Shown here: one piece after another, positions 43,412-55,644 of the stretch
How the letters are laid out: each line of letters opens with the position of its first letter
Position numbering within the stretch: the first letter of the stretch is position 1
Assembly: GCF_001704415.2 (NCBI RefSeq)
Contig: NC_030823.1
Coordinates: 74,400,458 to 74,464,457, forward strand
DNA length: 64,000 nucleotides
Reading direction: 5' to 3'
From: Capra hircus
Lineage: Eukaryota > Chordata > Mammalia > Artiodactyla > Bovidae
Translations under genes and position numbers: made by a program
The notes under the pieces: model-generated
The model's database searches: none
Seen by the model: only the letters and a program-made list of their open reading frames with translations
What the model was told of the DNA's origin: nothing

Positions 43412-46400
43412 TTTTTTTTTTAATTGGAGGCTAATTACTTTACAATATTGTAGTGGTTTTTGCCATATATTGACATGAATCAGCCATGGGTGTACATGTG
43501 TTCCCCATCCTGAGCCCCCCTCCCACCTCCCTCCCCATCCCATCCCTCAGGGTCATCCCAGAGCACCAGCCCTGAACACCCTGTCTCATGCATCAAACCT
43601 GGACTGACGATCTATTTCACATATGGTAATATACATGTTTCAATGTTATTCTTTCAAATCATACCACCCTCACCTTCTCCCACAGAGTCCAAAAGTCTGT
43701 TCTTTACTTCCGTGTCTCTTTTGCTGTCTCACATATAGGGTCATCATTACCATCTTTGTAAATTCCATATATATGCATTAATATACTGTATTGGTGTTTT
43801 TCTTTCTGACTTGCTTCACTCTGTATAGTGGCTCCAGTTTCATCCACCTCATTAGCACTGATTCAAATGGATTCTTTTTAATGGCTGAGTAATAACAGCT
43901 TTCTTATCCATTCATCTGTTGATGGGCATCTAGGTTGCTTCCATGTCCTGGCTATTATAAACAGTGCTGTGATGAACACTGGGGTACACGTGTCTCTTTC
44001 AATTCTGGTTTCCTCGGTGTGTATGCCCAGCAGTGGGATTGCTGGGTCATAAGGCAGTTCTATTTCCAGTTTTTTAAGGAATCTCCCACTGTTCTCCATA
44101 GAGGCTGTACTAGTTTACATTCCCACCAACAGTGTAAGAGGGTTCCCTCTTCTCCTCACCCTCTCCAGCATTTATTGCTTGTAGACTTTTGGACAGCAGC
44201 CATTCTGACTGGTGTGAAATGGTACCTCATTGTGGTCTTGATTTGCATTTCTCTGATAATGAGTGATGTTGAGCATCTTTTCATGTGTTTGTTAGCCATA
44301 TGTATGTCTTCTCTGGAGAAATGTCTTTTTAGTTTTTTGGCCCATTTTTTGTTTGGGTCGTTTGTTTTTCTGAAATTGAACTGCAAGAGCTGCTTGTATT
44401 TTTTTGAGATTAATTCTTTGTCAATTGCTTTGTTTGCTATTATTTTCTCCCATTCTGAAGGCTGTCTTTTCACCTTGCTTATTGTTTCCTTCATTGTGCA
44501 AAAGCTTTTAAATTAATTAGGTCCCATTTGTTTATTTTTGCTTTTATTTCCATTACTCTGGGAGGTGGGTCACAGAGGATCCTGCTGTGATTTACATCAG
44601 AGAGTGTTTTGCCTATGCTTTCCTCTAGGAGTTTTATACTTTCTGGTCTTACATTTAGATCTTTAATCTAATTTGAATTTATTTTTGTGTATGGTGTTAG
44701 AAACTGTTCTAGTTTCATTCTTTTACAAGTGGTTGACCAGTTTTCCCAGCACCACTTGTTAAAGAGATTGTCTTTTCTCCATTGTATATTCTTGCCTCCT
44801 TTGTCAAAGATAAGGTGTCTGTAGGTGCATGGATTTATCTCTGGGCTTTCTATTTTGTTCCATTGATCTATATTTCTCTCTTTGTGCCAGTACCATACTG
44901 TCTTGACGGCTGTAGCTTTATAGTGCCTGAAGTCAGGCAGGTTGATTCCTCCAGTTCCATTTTTCTTTCTCAAGATTGCTTTGGGTATTTGAGGTTTTCT
45001 GTATTTCCATAAAATTGTGAAATTATTTGTTCTAGTTCTCTGAATAATACTGTTGGTAGCTTGATAGGGATTGCATTGAATCTATAGATTGCTTTGGGTA
45101 GTATACTCATTTTCACCATATTGATTCTTCCAATCCATGAACATGGTATATTTCTCCATCTATTTGTGTCATCTTTGATTTCTTTCATCAGTATTCTATA
45201 GTTTTCTATATATAGGTCTTTTGTTTATTTAGGTAGATTTATTCCTAAGTACTTTCTTCAATTTAAGTCTGAATTTGGCAATAAGGAGTTCATGATCTGA
45301 GCCACAGTCAGCTCCTGGTCTTGTTTTTGTTGACTGTATAGAGCTTCTCTATCTTTGGCTGCAAAGAATATAATCAATCTGATTTAGTGTTGACCATCTG
45401 GTGATGTCCATGTGTAGAGTCTTCTCTTGTGTTGTTGGAAAAGGGTGTTTGCTATGACCAGTGTGTTCTCTTGGCAAAACTCTTTATTAGTCTTTACCAT
45501 GCTTCATTCCATACTCCAAGGCCAAATTTGCCTGTTACTCCAGGTGTTTCTTGACTTCCTACTTTTGCATTGCAGCCCCCTATAATGAAAAGGACATCTT
45601 TTGTGGGTGTTAGTTCTAAAAGGTCTTGTAGGTCTTCATAGAACTGTTCAACTTCAGCTTCTTCAGTGTTACTGGTTGGGTCATGATGTTGGAGAAGGCT
45701 CTTGAGAGTCCCTTGGACTGCAAGGAGATCCAGCCAGTCCATTCTGAAGATCAGCCCTGGGATTTCTTTGGAGGGAATGATGCTGAAGCTGAAACTCCAG
45801 TACTTTGGCCACCTCATGCAAAGAGTTGACTCATTGGAAAAGACTCTGATGCTGGGAGGGGTTGGAGGCGGGAGGAGAAAGGGACGACAGAGATGGCTGG
45901 ATGGCATCACTGACTCAAAGACATGAGTCTGAATGAACTCCAAGAGTTGGTGATGGACAGGGAGGCCTGGCGTGCTGCGATTCATGGGGTTGCAAAGAGT
46001 CGGACACGACTGAGCAACTGAACTGAACTGATTCCTAAGTACTTTATTCTTTTCATTGAAATGGTGAATGGAATTGTTTCCTTAATTTCTCTTTCTGTTT
46101 TCTCACTGATAGTGATAGGAATGCAAGGGATTTCTGTGTGTTAATTTTATATCCTGCAACTTTACTATATTCATTGATTAGCTCTAGTAATTTTCTGGTG
46201 GTGTCTTTAGGGTTTTCTATGTAGAGGATCATGTCATCTGCAAATAGTGAGAGTTTTACTTCTTCTTTTCCAATCCGGATTCTTTTTGTTTCTTCTTCTT
46301 CTCTGATTGCTGTGGCTAAAATTTCCAAAACCATGTTGAATAGTAGTGGTGAGAGTGGGCACCCTTGTCTTGCTCCTGACTTTAGGGAAAATGCTTTCAA

Positions 46401-48945
46401 TTTTTCACCACTGAGGATAATGTTTGCTGTGGGTTTATCGTATGTGGCTTTTATTATGTTGAGGTATGTTCCTTCTATGCCTGCTTTCTGGAGAGTTTTT
46501 AGCATAAATGAATGCTGCATTTTGTCCAAGGCTTTCTCTGCATCTATTGAGATAATGTGGTGTATCACATTGATTGATTTGTGAATATTGAAGAATCTTT
46601 GCATCCCTGGGATAAAGCCCACTTGGTCATGATGTATGATCTTTTTAATATGTTGTTGGATTCTGTTTGCTAGAATTTTGTTAATGATTTTTGTATCTAT
46701 GTTCATATTGGCCTGTAGTTTTCTTTTTTTGTGGCATCTTTGTCTGTTTTGGTATTAGGGTGATGGTGGCCTCAAAGAATGAGTTTGGAAGTTTACCTTC
46801 CTCTGCAATTTTCTGGAAGAGTTTGAGTAGTATAGGTGTTAGCTCTTTTATAAATTTTTGGTAGAATTCACCTGTGAAGCCATCTGGTCCTGGGCTTTTG
46901 TTGGTTGGAAGATTTCTGATTACAGTTTCAATTTCCCTGCTTGTGATGGGTCTGTTAAGATTTTCTATTTCTTCCTGGTTCAGTTTTGGAAAGTTATACT
47001 TTTCTAAGAATTTGTCCATTTCTTCAAAGTTGTCCATTTTATTGGCATATAGTTGCTGATAGTAGTCTCTTATGAGTGTTTGTATTTCTGTGCTGTCTGT
47101 TGTGATTCTCCATTTTCGTTTCTAATTTTGTTTATTTGGTTCTCCCTTTTTTTCTTGATGAGTCTGGCTAATGGTTTGTCTATTTTATTTATCTTCTCAA
47201 AGAACCAGCTTTTAGCTTTGTTGACTTTTGCTATAGTCTCCTTTGTTTCTTTTTCATTTATTTCTGCCCTAATTTTTATGATTTCTTTCCTTCTACTAAC
47301 CCTGGGGTTCTTCTTTTCTTCTTTTTCTAGTTGCTATAGATGTAAAGTTGGGTTATTTATTTGATTTTTCTCCTGTTCCTTGAGGTAAGCTTGAATTGCT
47401 ATGAACCTTCCCCTTAGCACTGCTTTTACTGAATCCCATAGATTTGGGGTTGTTGTTTTCATTTTCATTTGTTTCTGTGCATACTTTGATTTCTGTTTTG
47501 ATTTCTTCTGTGATTTGTTGGTTATTCAGAAGCACGTTGTTTAGCCTCCATATGTTTGTGTTTTTAATAGTTTTTTTCCTGTAGTTGACATCTAATATTA
47601 CTGCATTGTGATCAGAAAAGATGCTTGAAATGATTTCATTTTTTTGAATTTACCAAGGCTAGATTTATGGCCCAGGATATGATCTATCCTGGAGAAGGTT
47701 CCATGCGCACTTGAGAAAAAGGTGAAATTCATTGTTTTGGTGTGAAATGGCCTATAGATATCAATTAGGTCTAACTGGTTCATTGTATCATTTAAAGTTT
47801 GTGTTTCCTTGCTAATTTTCTGTTTAGTTGATCTATCCATAGGTGTGAGTGGGGTATAAAAGTCTCCCACTATTATTGTGTTACTGTTAATTTCCCCTTT
47901 CATACTTGTTAGCATTTGCCTTACATATTGCGGTGCTCCTATGTTGGGTGCATATATATTTATAATTGTTATATCTTCTCCTTGGATTGATCCTTTGATC
48001 ATTATGTAGTGTCCTTCTGTCTCTTTTCACGGCCTTTATTTCAAAGTCTATTTTATCTGATATGAGTATTGCTACTCCTGCTTTCTTTTGGTCTCCATTT
48101 GCATGAAATATCTTTTTCCAGCCCTTCACTTTCAGTTTGTACATGTCCCTTGTTTTGAGGTGGGTCTCTTGTAGACAGCATATATAGGGGTCTTATTTTT
48201 GTATCCATTCAGCCAGTCTTTTTCTTTTGGTTGGGGCATTCAACCTATTTACATTTAAGGTAATTATTGATAAGTATGATCCCATTGCCATTTGTTTTGT
48301 TGTTTTGGGTTCGAGTTTATACACACTTTATGTGTTTCCTGTCTAGAGAAGATCCTTTAGCATTCGTTGAAGAGCTGGTTTGGTGGTGCTGAATTCTCTG
48401 AGCTTTTGCTTGTCTGTGAAGCTATTGATTTCTCCTTCATATTTGAATGAGATCCTTGCTGGGTACAGTACTCTGGGCTGCAGGTTTTTCTCTTTCATCA
48501 CTTTCATCACTGCCATTCCCTCCTGGCCTGAAGAGTTTCTATTGAAAGACCAGCTGTTATCCTTCTGGGGATCCCCTTGTGTGTTATTTGTTGTTTTTCC
48601 CTTGCTGCTTTTAATATTTGCTCTTTTTGTTTGATCTTTGTTACTTTGATTAATACATGTCTTGGGGTATTTCACTTTGGGTTTATCCTGTTTGGGACTC
48701 TCTAGGTTTCTTGGACTTGGATGGCTATTTCCTTCCCCATTTTAGGGAAGTTTTCAACTATTATCTCCTTAAGTATTTTTGTCTTCTTCTTCTGGGACTC
48801 CTATGATTTGAATGTTGGGGCATTTAACATTGTCCCAGAGGTCTCTGAGATTGTACTTGTTTCTTTTAATTCTTTTTCCTTTTTCCCTCTCTGCCTCATT
48901 TATTTCCACCATTCTATCTTCCACCTCACTTATCCTATCTTCTGT
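43412..48945 (-). mobile_element. Ruminant L1, antisense, 5'-truncated in ORF1
   Basis: About 4.75 kb of L1 (excluding a BovB insert) on the minus strand. Poly(T) begins near 43412. ORF2 shows the C-terminal region, then RT at 46053-46706 with 'ARQGCPLSPLLFN' and the catalytic 'SLFADDMILYIENP', the upstream RT part 46681-47037 ('PTNKSPGPDGFTGEFYQKF') and an endonuclease part 47598-48002 ('GDFYTPLTPMDRS', 'NDTMNQLDLIDIYR'). ORF1 C-terminal and coiled-coil pieces lie at 48343-48675 and up to 48945. Frameshifts break it, but the long frames mean it is fairly young. It lies in the last intron of gene A, in the same orientation as the gene. Confidence 0.92.
45256..46030 (+). mobile_element. BovB insertion with 5' inversion, inside L1
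   Basis: Bases 45256 to about 45685 are BovB endonuclease-region sequence in antisense. From about 45686 the BovB 3' end follows in sense, to the terminal 'gcaactgaactgaactg'. A 15-bp target-site duplication, attcctaagtacttt, flanks it at 45241-45255 and 46031-46045. The segment between the two parts in BovB (all of the RT) is missing. Confidence 0.92.
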
Positions 48946-48983
48946 GAAGGCAGATTCTTTACCAACTGAGCCACCAGGGAACC
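48946..48983 (-). mobile_element. SINE split by an L1 (tRNA-head half)
   Basis: The remainder of the SINE at 43264-43411, ending 'aactgagccaccagggaacca'. It places the L1 insertion later than the SINE. Confidence 0.82.
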
Positions 48984-49699
48984 ACAAAGGGAACCAAATG
49001 TGGACCCGCTGGTTATTTACAGTGTGCCTGCCTCAGCAAACCCTTGGGGTGCCTACCTCATGTAAGAGTTAACTGTGTTAATGCTGGAGACTTTAATATT
49101 TCCCTTGGTGGGAGAGGCATCACTATGAACCAGCACTGTCATAGCACAGTACCTGTTCCATAGCTATTTCCTCAGGGTTATTGTGGAGAGAGATTCAATA
49201 GTTGGGCCTGATCACTATATTTTTCTAATGGAATCCTTTTTAAAAATAGAGTTATAAATAGAAATCTAATATGTGAGAAAATAAATAGCATTAATATAAA
49301 ATTAAATATTTGTTTGACATAACAATGTAGATGTTTGAAGATAATTAAAATGCAAAAGTGAAGTACTAATTACAGCATTTATTAACTTCAAGTATTTACA
49401 GACACTTGAAGCTCATGGCCTGTCTGAAAACTATTTTCCTGGTTGACTTTAGCCCCAAAGGCATCCTTAGAGAACCCAGCAGATACATAGTGCTGGGTAG
49501 GCCCACATGGCCATTTTAGCAGGTATGTTTTGCCTTTCCCTCTGCCCCTGTGATCAATGACACCTCTGTGCTTTTACTATGAAGTTGCCCTTCTTATAAC
49601 CCTTTGTAGAATCTGCTCCCAAACTTGTGATTGTAACCTAGGGTAGTGCCTCGCATTACCAGTGGAGGGAGGTGTATCTTCTTATCGCAGCTTTGCAGA
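48984..49699. other. Intron of gene A, no feature recognised
   Basis: Unique-looking AT-rich sequence with no exon recognised on the minus strand. Confidence 0.5.
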
Positions 49700-50985
49700 C
49701 ACACATTCTAGCACAAAAAAAGAACTTCCACAAAAAATTCATAAGAGAATACTATCAAGCCCAGGTCCCCTGCACAGCAGGCAGATTCTTTACCATCTGA
49801 GCCACCAGGGAAGCCCAAGAGAGAACACTATGAACAGTTATATGTCAACAAATTGGACAACCCAGAAGAAATGAACAAATTTCTAGAAACACAGAGCCCA
49901 CAAAAGCTGAATCAAGAAGAAATAGATAATTTGAATAGTCCTATCACTACAAGTGAAATATAATTTGCAACTTAAAAACTCCCTTCAAACAAAAGTCCAG
50001 GACCCTAAGGCTTCACTGGGGAATTCTACCAAATGTACAAAGAGCTTACACAGATCCTTCTCAAATTCTTCCAAAAGACTGAAGAGGAAGGAGCACCCCC
50101 AAAGTCATTCCATCACCCTGATACCAAAACCAGACAAAGGCATTACCAAAAAGGAAAACTGTAGGCCAGTATCTCTTTGAATATTAGCAAAAATATTAGC
50201 AACCAAATGCATCAATACATAAAAAGGGTCATATACCATGACCAAGTTAGATTCATCCCGCAGCACAAGAATGGTCCAACATACTCAATTAGTATGATAT
50301 ACCACATTGACAACAGAAGTGAAGGAAAAAAAAAACAAACACATAATCATCTCAATAGATGCACAAAAATCATTCGATAAAATACAACATCATTATAAAA
50401 ACTCTTACCAAAATGGGACTAGAAGGAACACATCTCAACATAATAAAAGGTACTTATGACAAACCTACAGCCAACATAATACTCAATGGTGAAAAATCAA
50501 AAGCCTTCCCACTAATATGTGGAACAATGCCCACTAATATCTGGAACAATGCCCACTCTCAACATTTCTATTCAATATAGTATTGGAAGTCCTCATCACA
50601 GCAATCATACAAGAAGAAAAATGTATCCTAATTGGAAGCTATAACATTGTCATTCTATGCAGATAACAGGGTAAGGTACTATATATAGAAAGCCCTACAG
50701 AAACCACACAAAAGCTACTAGAACTGATAAACAAATTTAGCAAGGGAGCAGGGTACAAGGCTCACTTACAGAAATTGGTTACATTTCTTTACATTAACAA
50801 TAAAATATTAGAAAGGAAGAGTAAAAAAAAATCCCTTTTAAAATTATATCAGAAAGAATAAAACACTTAGAAACAAACCTAACCTAGTAAGTAAAAGACT
50901 TACATGCTGAGAACTATAAAAGATTGACAAGGGAAACTGAAGATGATTTAAAAAGAAATGGAAAGATATTCCATGCTCTTGAATT
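49700..50985 (+). mobile_element. Old L1 ORF2 fragment
   Basis: A degraded L1 RT region in sense ('aagccaggaccctaagg'-like, 'ctgataccaaaaccagacaaag', 'cttatgacaaacctacagccaac', 'aacaatgcccactctcaac'). Many stops are present. A SINE fragment lies inside near its start. Confidence 0.8.
49760..49815 (-). mobile_element. SINE tRNA-head fragment in L1
   Basis: The words 'cccaggtcccctgcacagc' to 'tgagccaccagggaagccc' are flanked by related L1 words ('aagagaatactat' and 'aagagagaacactat'), a diverged target-site duplication. Confidence 0.8.
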
Positions 50986-52037
50986 TGAAGAATGACTGGA
51001 GCAAAGAAAACCAGGCATTTATGAAAAGAAAATTACTACAAATTCATGAAAACATTTGTTTTTTTGAAACCACACAGTCCAGTCACTCAGAACAGGACTG
51101 GGCAATAGTAAAGGAGAGGACAAAGGCCGTGGATTCCAAGTCTGGAATGTATGGTGGAAGAATTGGCTGGGGAAGGAGACTGCAGGGAAAAGGAAGGAGG
51201 CTGGAGATAGAGCCCATGAGACCAAATGGGATCCTGCTTTAAAATTTGAGAGTTAAGAAACAGAAAGCTGTAGCAGAATATTTTAACCTTAGGACCATTT
51301 TTCATCAGGTATTTAAAATGATGTTTACTGACTTTAAAAGTGACTACTACAGTGCTTTTGTACTTTGGGATGGAAGCTGCGGCAGGCAACTGTGTTCCCA
51401 AATCATACTAAATACAAAATTACATCAAATCCATTTTCTATCAATGTTGAACAGCAATTTGGGATTATCTGCCCTCAGTATCCTGCTTCTACAGTTATTC
51501 CTAGAAACAGAATACAGTCTTATAAAGAAGTTTCTAAGGTGAAAACAACCAATTTACGGAATGGGGAAAGATTATGGACATTCGACAGTGTAAAGTACAT
51601 AATAAAAATCTTCACATTTTTTTTTAAAGCTTAGTACTACCCTCAACCTTTTTTAAAAGCATACATAGAGATGAAGAGTCTTTTAAAACTCCGAGTATCT
51701 TAAGGAGGAGAAAAAATTGCCAATAAGATTGATGATGCCTCTTCAGATTTTAAGAATATGAGCACATCACTAATGATCTACACGCTAGTTTCTCAAAGCA
51801 AAGTCCCAGGCCCAGCAGCATCATTACTTGGGAGTTCATTAGAGATGCTAGACATCAGGCTGTACACCAGACCTAAGGAACCAGAACCTGCATTTTAACG
51901 AGATGCTCTGTGACTGATGTAGACATTAAAGTAAAAGAAGCGCTGTCCTAAACTCTAAAAGAGAAAGGCATACCTCCCCCGCATTGGAGTCACTCCAGCT
52001 ATTACAATGATACAGAACTTGAAAGGGTCAGAGAGGG
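50986..52037. other. Intron of gene A, mostly unique
   Basis: The overlapping open frames at 51.0-51.6 kb are short and show no family signal. No repeat name is assigned. Confidence 0.45.
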
Positions 52038-52048
52038 CTTCAAGTCTT

Positions 52049-52310
52049 GCTGCTGCTAAGTCACTTCAGTCGTGTCCAACTCTGTGCGACCCCATAGACA
52101 GCAGCGCACAAGGCTCCCCCATCCCTGGCATTCTCCAGGCAAGAACACTGGAGTGGGTTGCCATTTCCTTCTCCAATGCATGAAAGTGAAAAGCGAAAGT
52201 GAAGTCGCTCAGTCGTGTCCGACTCTTTGCGACTCCATGGACTGCAGCCCACCAGGCTCCTTCGTCCATGGGATTTTCCAGGCAAGAGTACTGGAGTGGG
52301 GTGCCATTGC
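52049..52310 (-). mobile_element. Bov-tA-type SINE, antisense
   Basis: A reverse SINE with an 11-bp target-site duplication, cttcaagtctt, at 52038-52048 and 52311-52321. Confidence 0.93.
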
Positions 52311-53544
52311 CTTCAAGTCTTGAAGCAAATGTAAAATTAAGCTGTTCCATAACACTGAATTTCTAGTTGCCCACGTTCCTGTCAGGAATGGATAACATAT
52401 ATCCAAAAGTATTTGCATGTACAGTTGACCTTTGAAAAACAGGAGCTTGAACTGTGCAGGTCCACTTACAACTGGACTTTTTCAATAGAAATGCACTATA
52501 ATATGGTGGCACCCGGAGTTGGTTGGATCTGTAGATGCAGGACCATGGATTGGCAGTGGAGGTAGGAGAATAAATGTAAACCTATATGTGGATTCTCGAC
52601 TGCGTCTCCTACCACTGTGTAATGAAGAGTCAGCCATACTTTATATTTTACCAAAGGCAATGATTAATTACCCTTCCTACAGTATTGTTTGAAAATATTT
52701 TTTCTTAAATTATGCTACTGTATATATGATTAATTATGTTTCATTGGTTACAGATATAATATCTTTCCAATATATTTTATAATTTTAATGTGGCTTTGTT
52801 TTCTTCACAAAGATAATTTAGATATTATGTTGTAAAATATGGGCTTTTTCTTAAAATTGAGATATAGCACTCTCTTAGCTTTAGGCGTACTTACTATATA
52901 TATATATATATATATACACTGCAAAATTAACATTACAATGTCTTGTAGATATCCAACACCATACATATGTACAGACTATTCTTTCTTGTGAGAAGAAACT
53001 TTTATATTCTCTTCAGAACTTTCACATGTGCAATATAGTATTACTAGAGTCACCATGCAGTACATTACATCCCCATGACTTACAACTGGAAGTCTGTAAC
53101 TTTTGACTCCTTTCACCTAATTTGCCAAACCCCCAGCTCCTGCCTCTGGCCCTATCTGTTTTCTCCATGTATGAGCCTTTTTTTTCTTTCTTTCTGTTTT
53201 GAAAAATTCCACATATAAGTGAGATCATTCAATATTTGTCTTTCTTCATCTGATTTATTTCACTTAGAAAAATGCCCTCAAGGTCCATGTCCATCCATAT
53301 TGTTGCAAATGGCAAGATTTCATTCTTTGTTATGGCTTAATAATATTCTATTATCTATCTATCTACCTGTCTCTCAGGTTTTCTTTATCCATTCATCCAT
53401 CAATAGACACTCACATTGTTTCTGTATCTAGGCTAATGAATAATGCTGCAATGAATATTGGGGTACAGATATCTTTTCAAGTTAATGTTTTCATTTCCTT
53501 TGGATAAATACCCAGAGTGGAACTGCTGCATTGTATGATAGTTC

Positions 53545-53722
53545 CATTTTTTTATTATTATTTTTAAAATTTTTATTATTATTATTTTTTTACTTCACAA
53601 TATTGTATTGGTTTTGCCATACATCAACATGAATCTGCCACGGGTGTACATGTGTTCCCAATCCTGAACCCCCCTCCCACCTGCCTCCCCATACCATCTC
53701 TCTGGGTCATCCCAGTGCACCA
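53545..53722 (-). mobile_element. Ruminant L1 3' UTR fragment, antisense
   Basis: 'gttttgccatacatcaacatg' to 'catcccagtgcacca' matches the L1 3' UTR seen at 43450-43570 and 10510-10610. No target-site duplication was resolved. Confidence 0.8.
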
Positions 53723-54033
53723 TGAGGAACCTCGATTATGAGATGATATAACATTTGGGGTTTTGCTTTGCATTTCCCTGATGATGATTAGTAATGTTGA
53801 GCATCTTTTCATGTAACTTCTCGTGATCTACATGTCTTCTTTGGAAAATGTCCGTTCAGATCCTATTCCCATGTTAAATCACACTGTTTGATGTTTTCCT
53901 ACTGAGTAGTATGAGTTCTTCATGTATTTTGGAAATGTAATTATTCGCAATTATTTTCTTCCATCCAGTAGATTGCCCTTTCATTTTCTTGATGATTTCC
54001 TTTGCTGAACTTAAGCTTTTTTAGTTTGATGTC

Positions 54034-54229
54034 AAGTGAAGTCGCTCAGTCATGTCCGACTTTTTGTGACCACATGGACTGTAGCCTACCAGGCTCCTTC
54101 ATCCATGGGATTTCCCAGGCAAGAGTACTCGAGTGGGTTGCCATTTCCTTCTCCAGGGGATCTTCCCAACCCAGGGATCGAACCCGGGTCTCCCACATTG
54201 CAGGCAGACGCTTCACTGTCTGAGTCACC
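54034..54229 (-). mobile_element. Ruminant tRNA-type SINE, antisense
   Basis: A reverse SINE inserted in the old L1. The words 'tagtttgatgt' before and after it are the target-site duplication. Confidence 0.92.
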
Positions 54230-55644
54230 AGGGAAACCCTAGTTTGATGTAATCCCCTTGTTTATTTTGATTTTATTGCCTTTGCTTTTGGTGTCATATT
54301 TAAAAAATATCATTGCTGAAATGGATATCAATGAGCTTCTGCTTACATTTTCTTCTAGGAGTTTTATGAGTTTAGGTCTTATGTTCAAGTCTTGAATCTA
54401 CTTTGAGTTAATTTTCCTGGATGGTGTAAGATGGTAGTCCAGTTTTATTCTTTTGCATATAGCTGTTCAGTTTTCCTGACACCATAATGGACCATACGTG
54501 CGTGGGTTTATTTCATGGCTCTCTATTCTGTCCCATTGATCTATGTGACTGCTTTTAGGCTAACACTGCATAGGCGTGTACAAAGAATGCTGTCCTCTCT
54601 GAGCTTCTGAATTCGCCTGGGGAAGCCCTACTTGTCAAGGCTTCACTTAGTCCTTTCCCTCCAGCACCTGTAGCTTTTAAACATCACTTCCATCACTTTG
54701 TTTCTTAGAAATGTGAACCAAAGGAAATACGTAAAATGTTTCTATGTATTTCAGAGGTAATTAAATTGAATATAATGAGCTTTAAAAAAATAAGATTTCT
54801 AGAGCATTATAATACAGTTTGAAACCAGGGAACATAGTCTCCAGCTGTTGTTTTTTTTTTTCTTAAGTTTGCTTTGACCATTTGTGGTCCTTTGGCTTAT
54901 ATGAAATTTTTAGGATTGTTTGTTCTATTTCTGTGAAAAATGCCATTAGAATTTTGATAAGGATTGCACTAAACCTGTAGATTGCTTTGGTTAGTCTGAA
55001 CATGTTAACAGTGTTAATTCTTCTGATCCAAGAACATGAAATATCTTTCCATTTATTTGTCTTCTTCAATTTCTTTAATTAATAACATAATTTTCTGTAT
55101 ACAGGTCTTCCAGCTCCTTGGTTAAATACAGGTACATTTTTTGTTTTGATGTTATTGTAAATGAGACTGTTTAATTTCTCTTTCTGATAGTTTGTTGTTA
55201 AAGTAAGAGATGCAACAGATATTTGTATATTGATTTTGTATTTTGTAACTTTACTGAATTTGTTTATTAGCTCTAAAAGATCTCTGGCCTTTAAGGTTCT
55301 CTACATATAATATCATGTCTTCTGCAAATAGTGACAGTTTCACTTTTTCCTTTTCAATTTACATGACATTTTTTTTTTCTTCTATGATTTCTGTGGCTTG
55401 GTGTTCCAATTCTATGTTGAATAAAATGGCAATGTTGATGTTGAATAAACTGGCTTGTCTTGGTCCTGATATTAGAGTAAAAGTTTTAAGCTTTTAACTA
55501 TTGACTATGATATTAGCTGTGAACCTATCATTATGGCCTCTATTATATTCAGTTATGTTCTTTTTGTACGCACCTAACTCAGAGCTTTTAATCATAAATG
55601 GATGCTAAATTCTGTCAAATGTTTTTTATGCATCTATTGTAGGG

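Larger units (their letters stand above)
52850..55640 (-). mobile_element. Old L1, antisense, with nested insertions
   Basis: Reverse L1 3' UTR and ORF2, running from the 3' end near 52850 ('gatatagcactctcttagc') to the RT/endonuclease border near 55640. Nested inside are a young L1 3' end (53545-53722) and a SINE (54034-54229). A BovB (55645-58283) interrupts it, after which L1 resumes to about 58490. A (TA)12-type run lies near 52895-52917. Confidence 0.82.

Noticed and set aside
46053..46706. A 217-residue reverse transcriptase gene
   Set aside because: It is part of a 5'-truncated, frameshifted L1 ORF2 and not a domesticated gene. Its neighbours in the same element are also broken.
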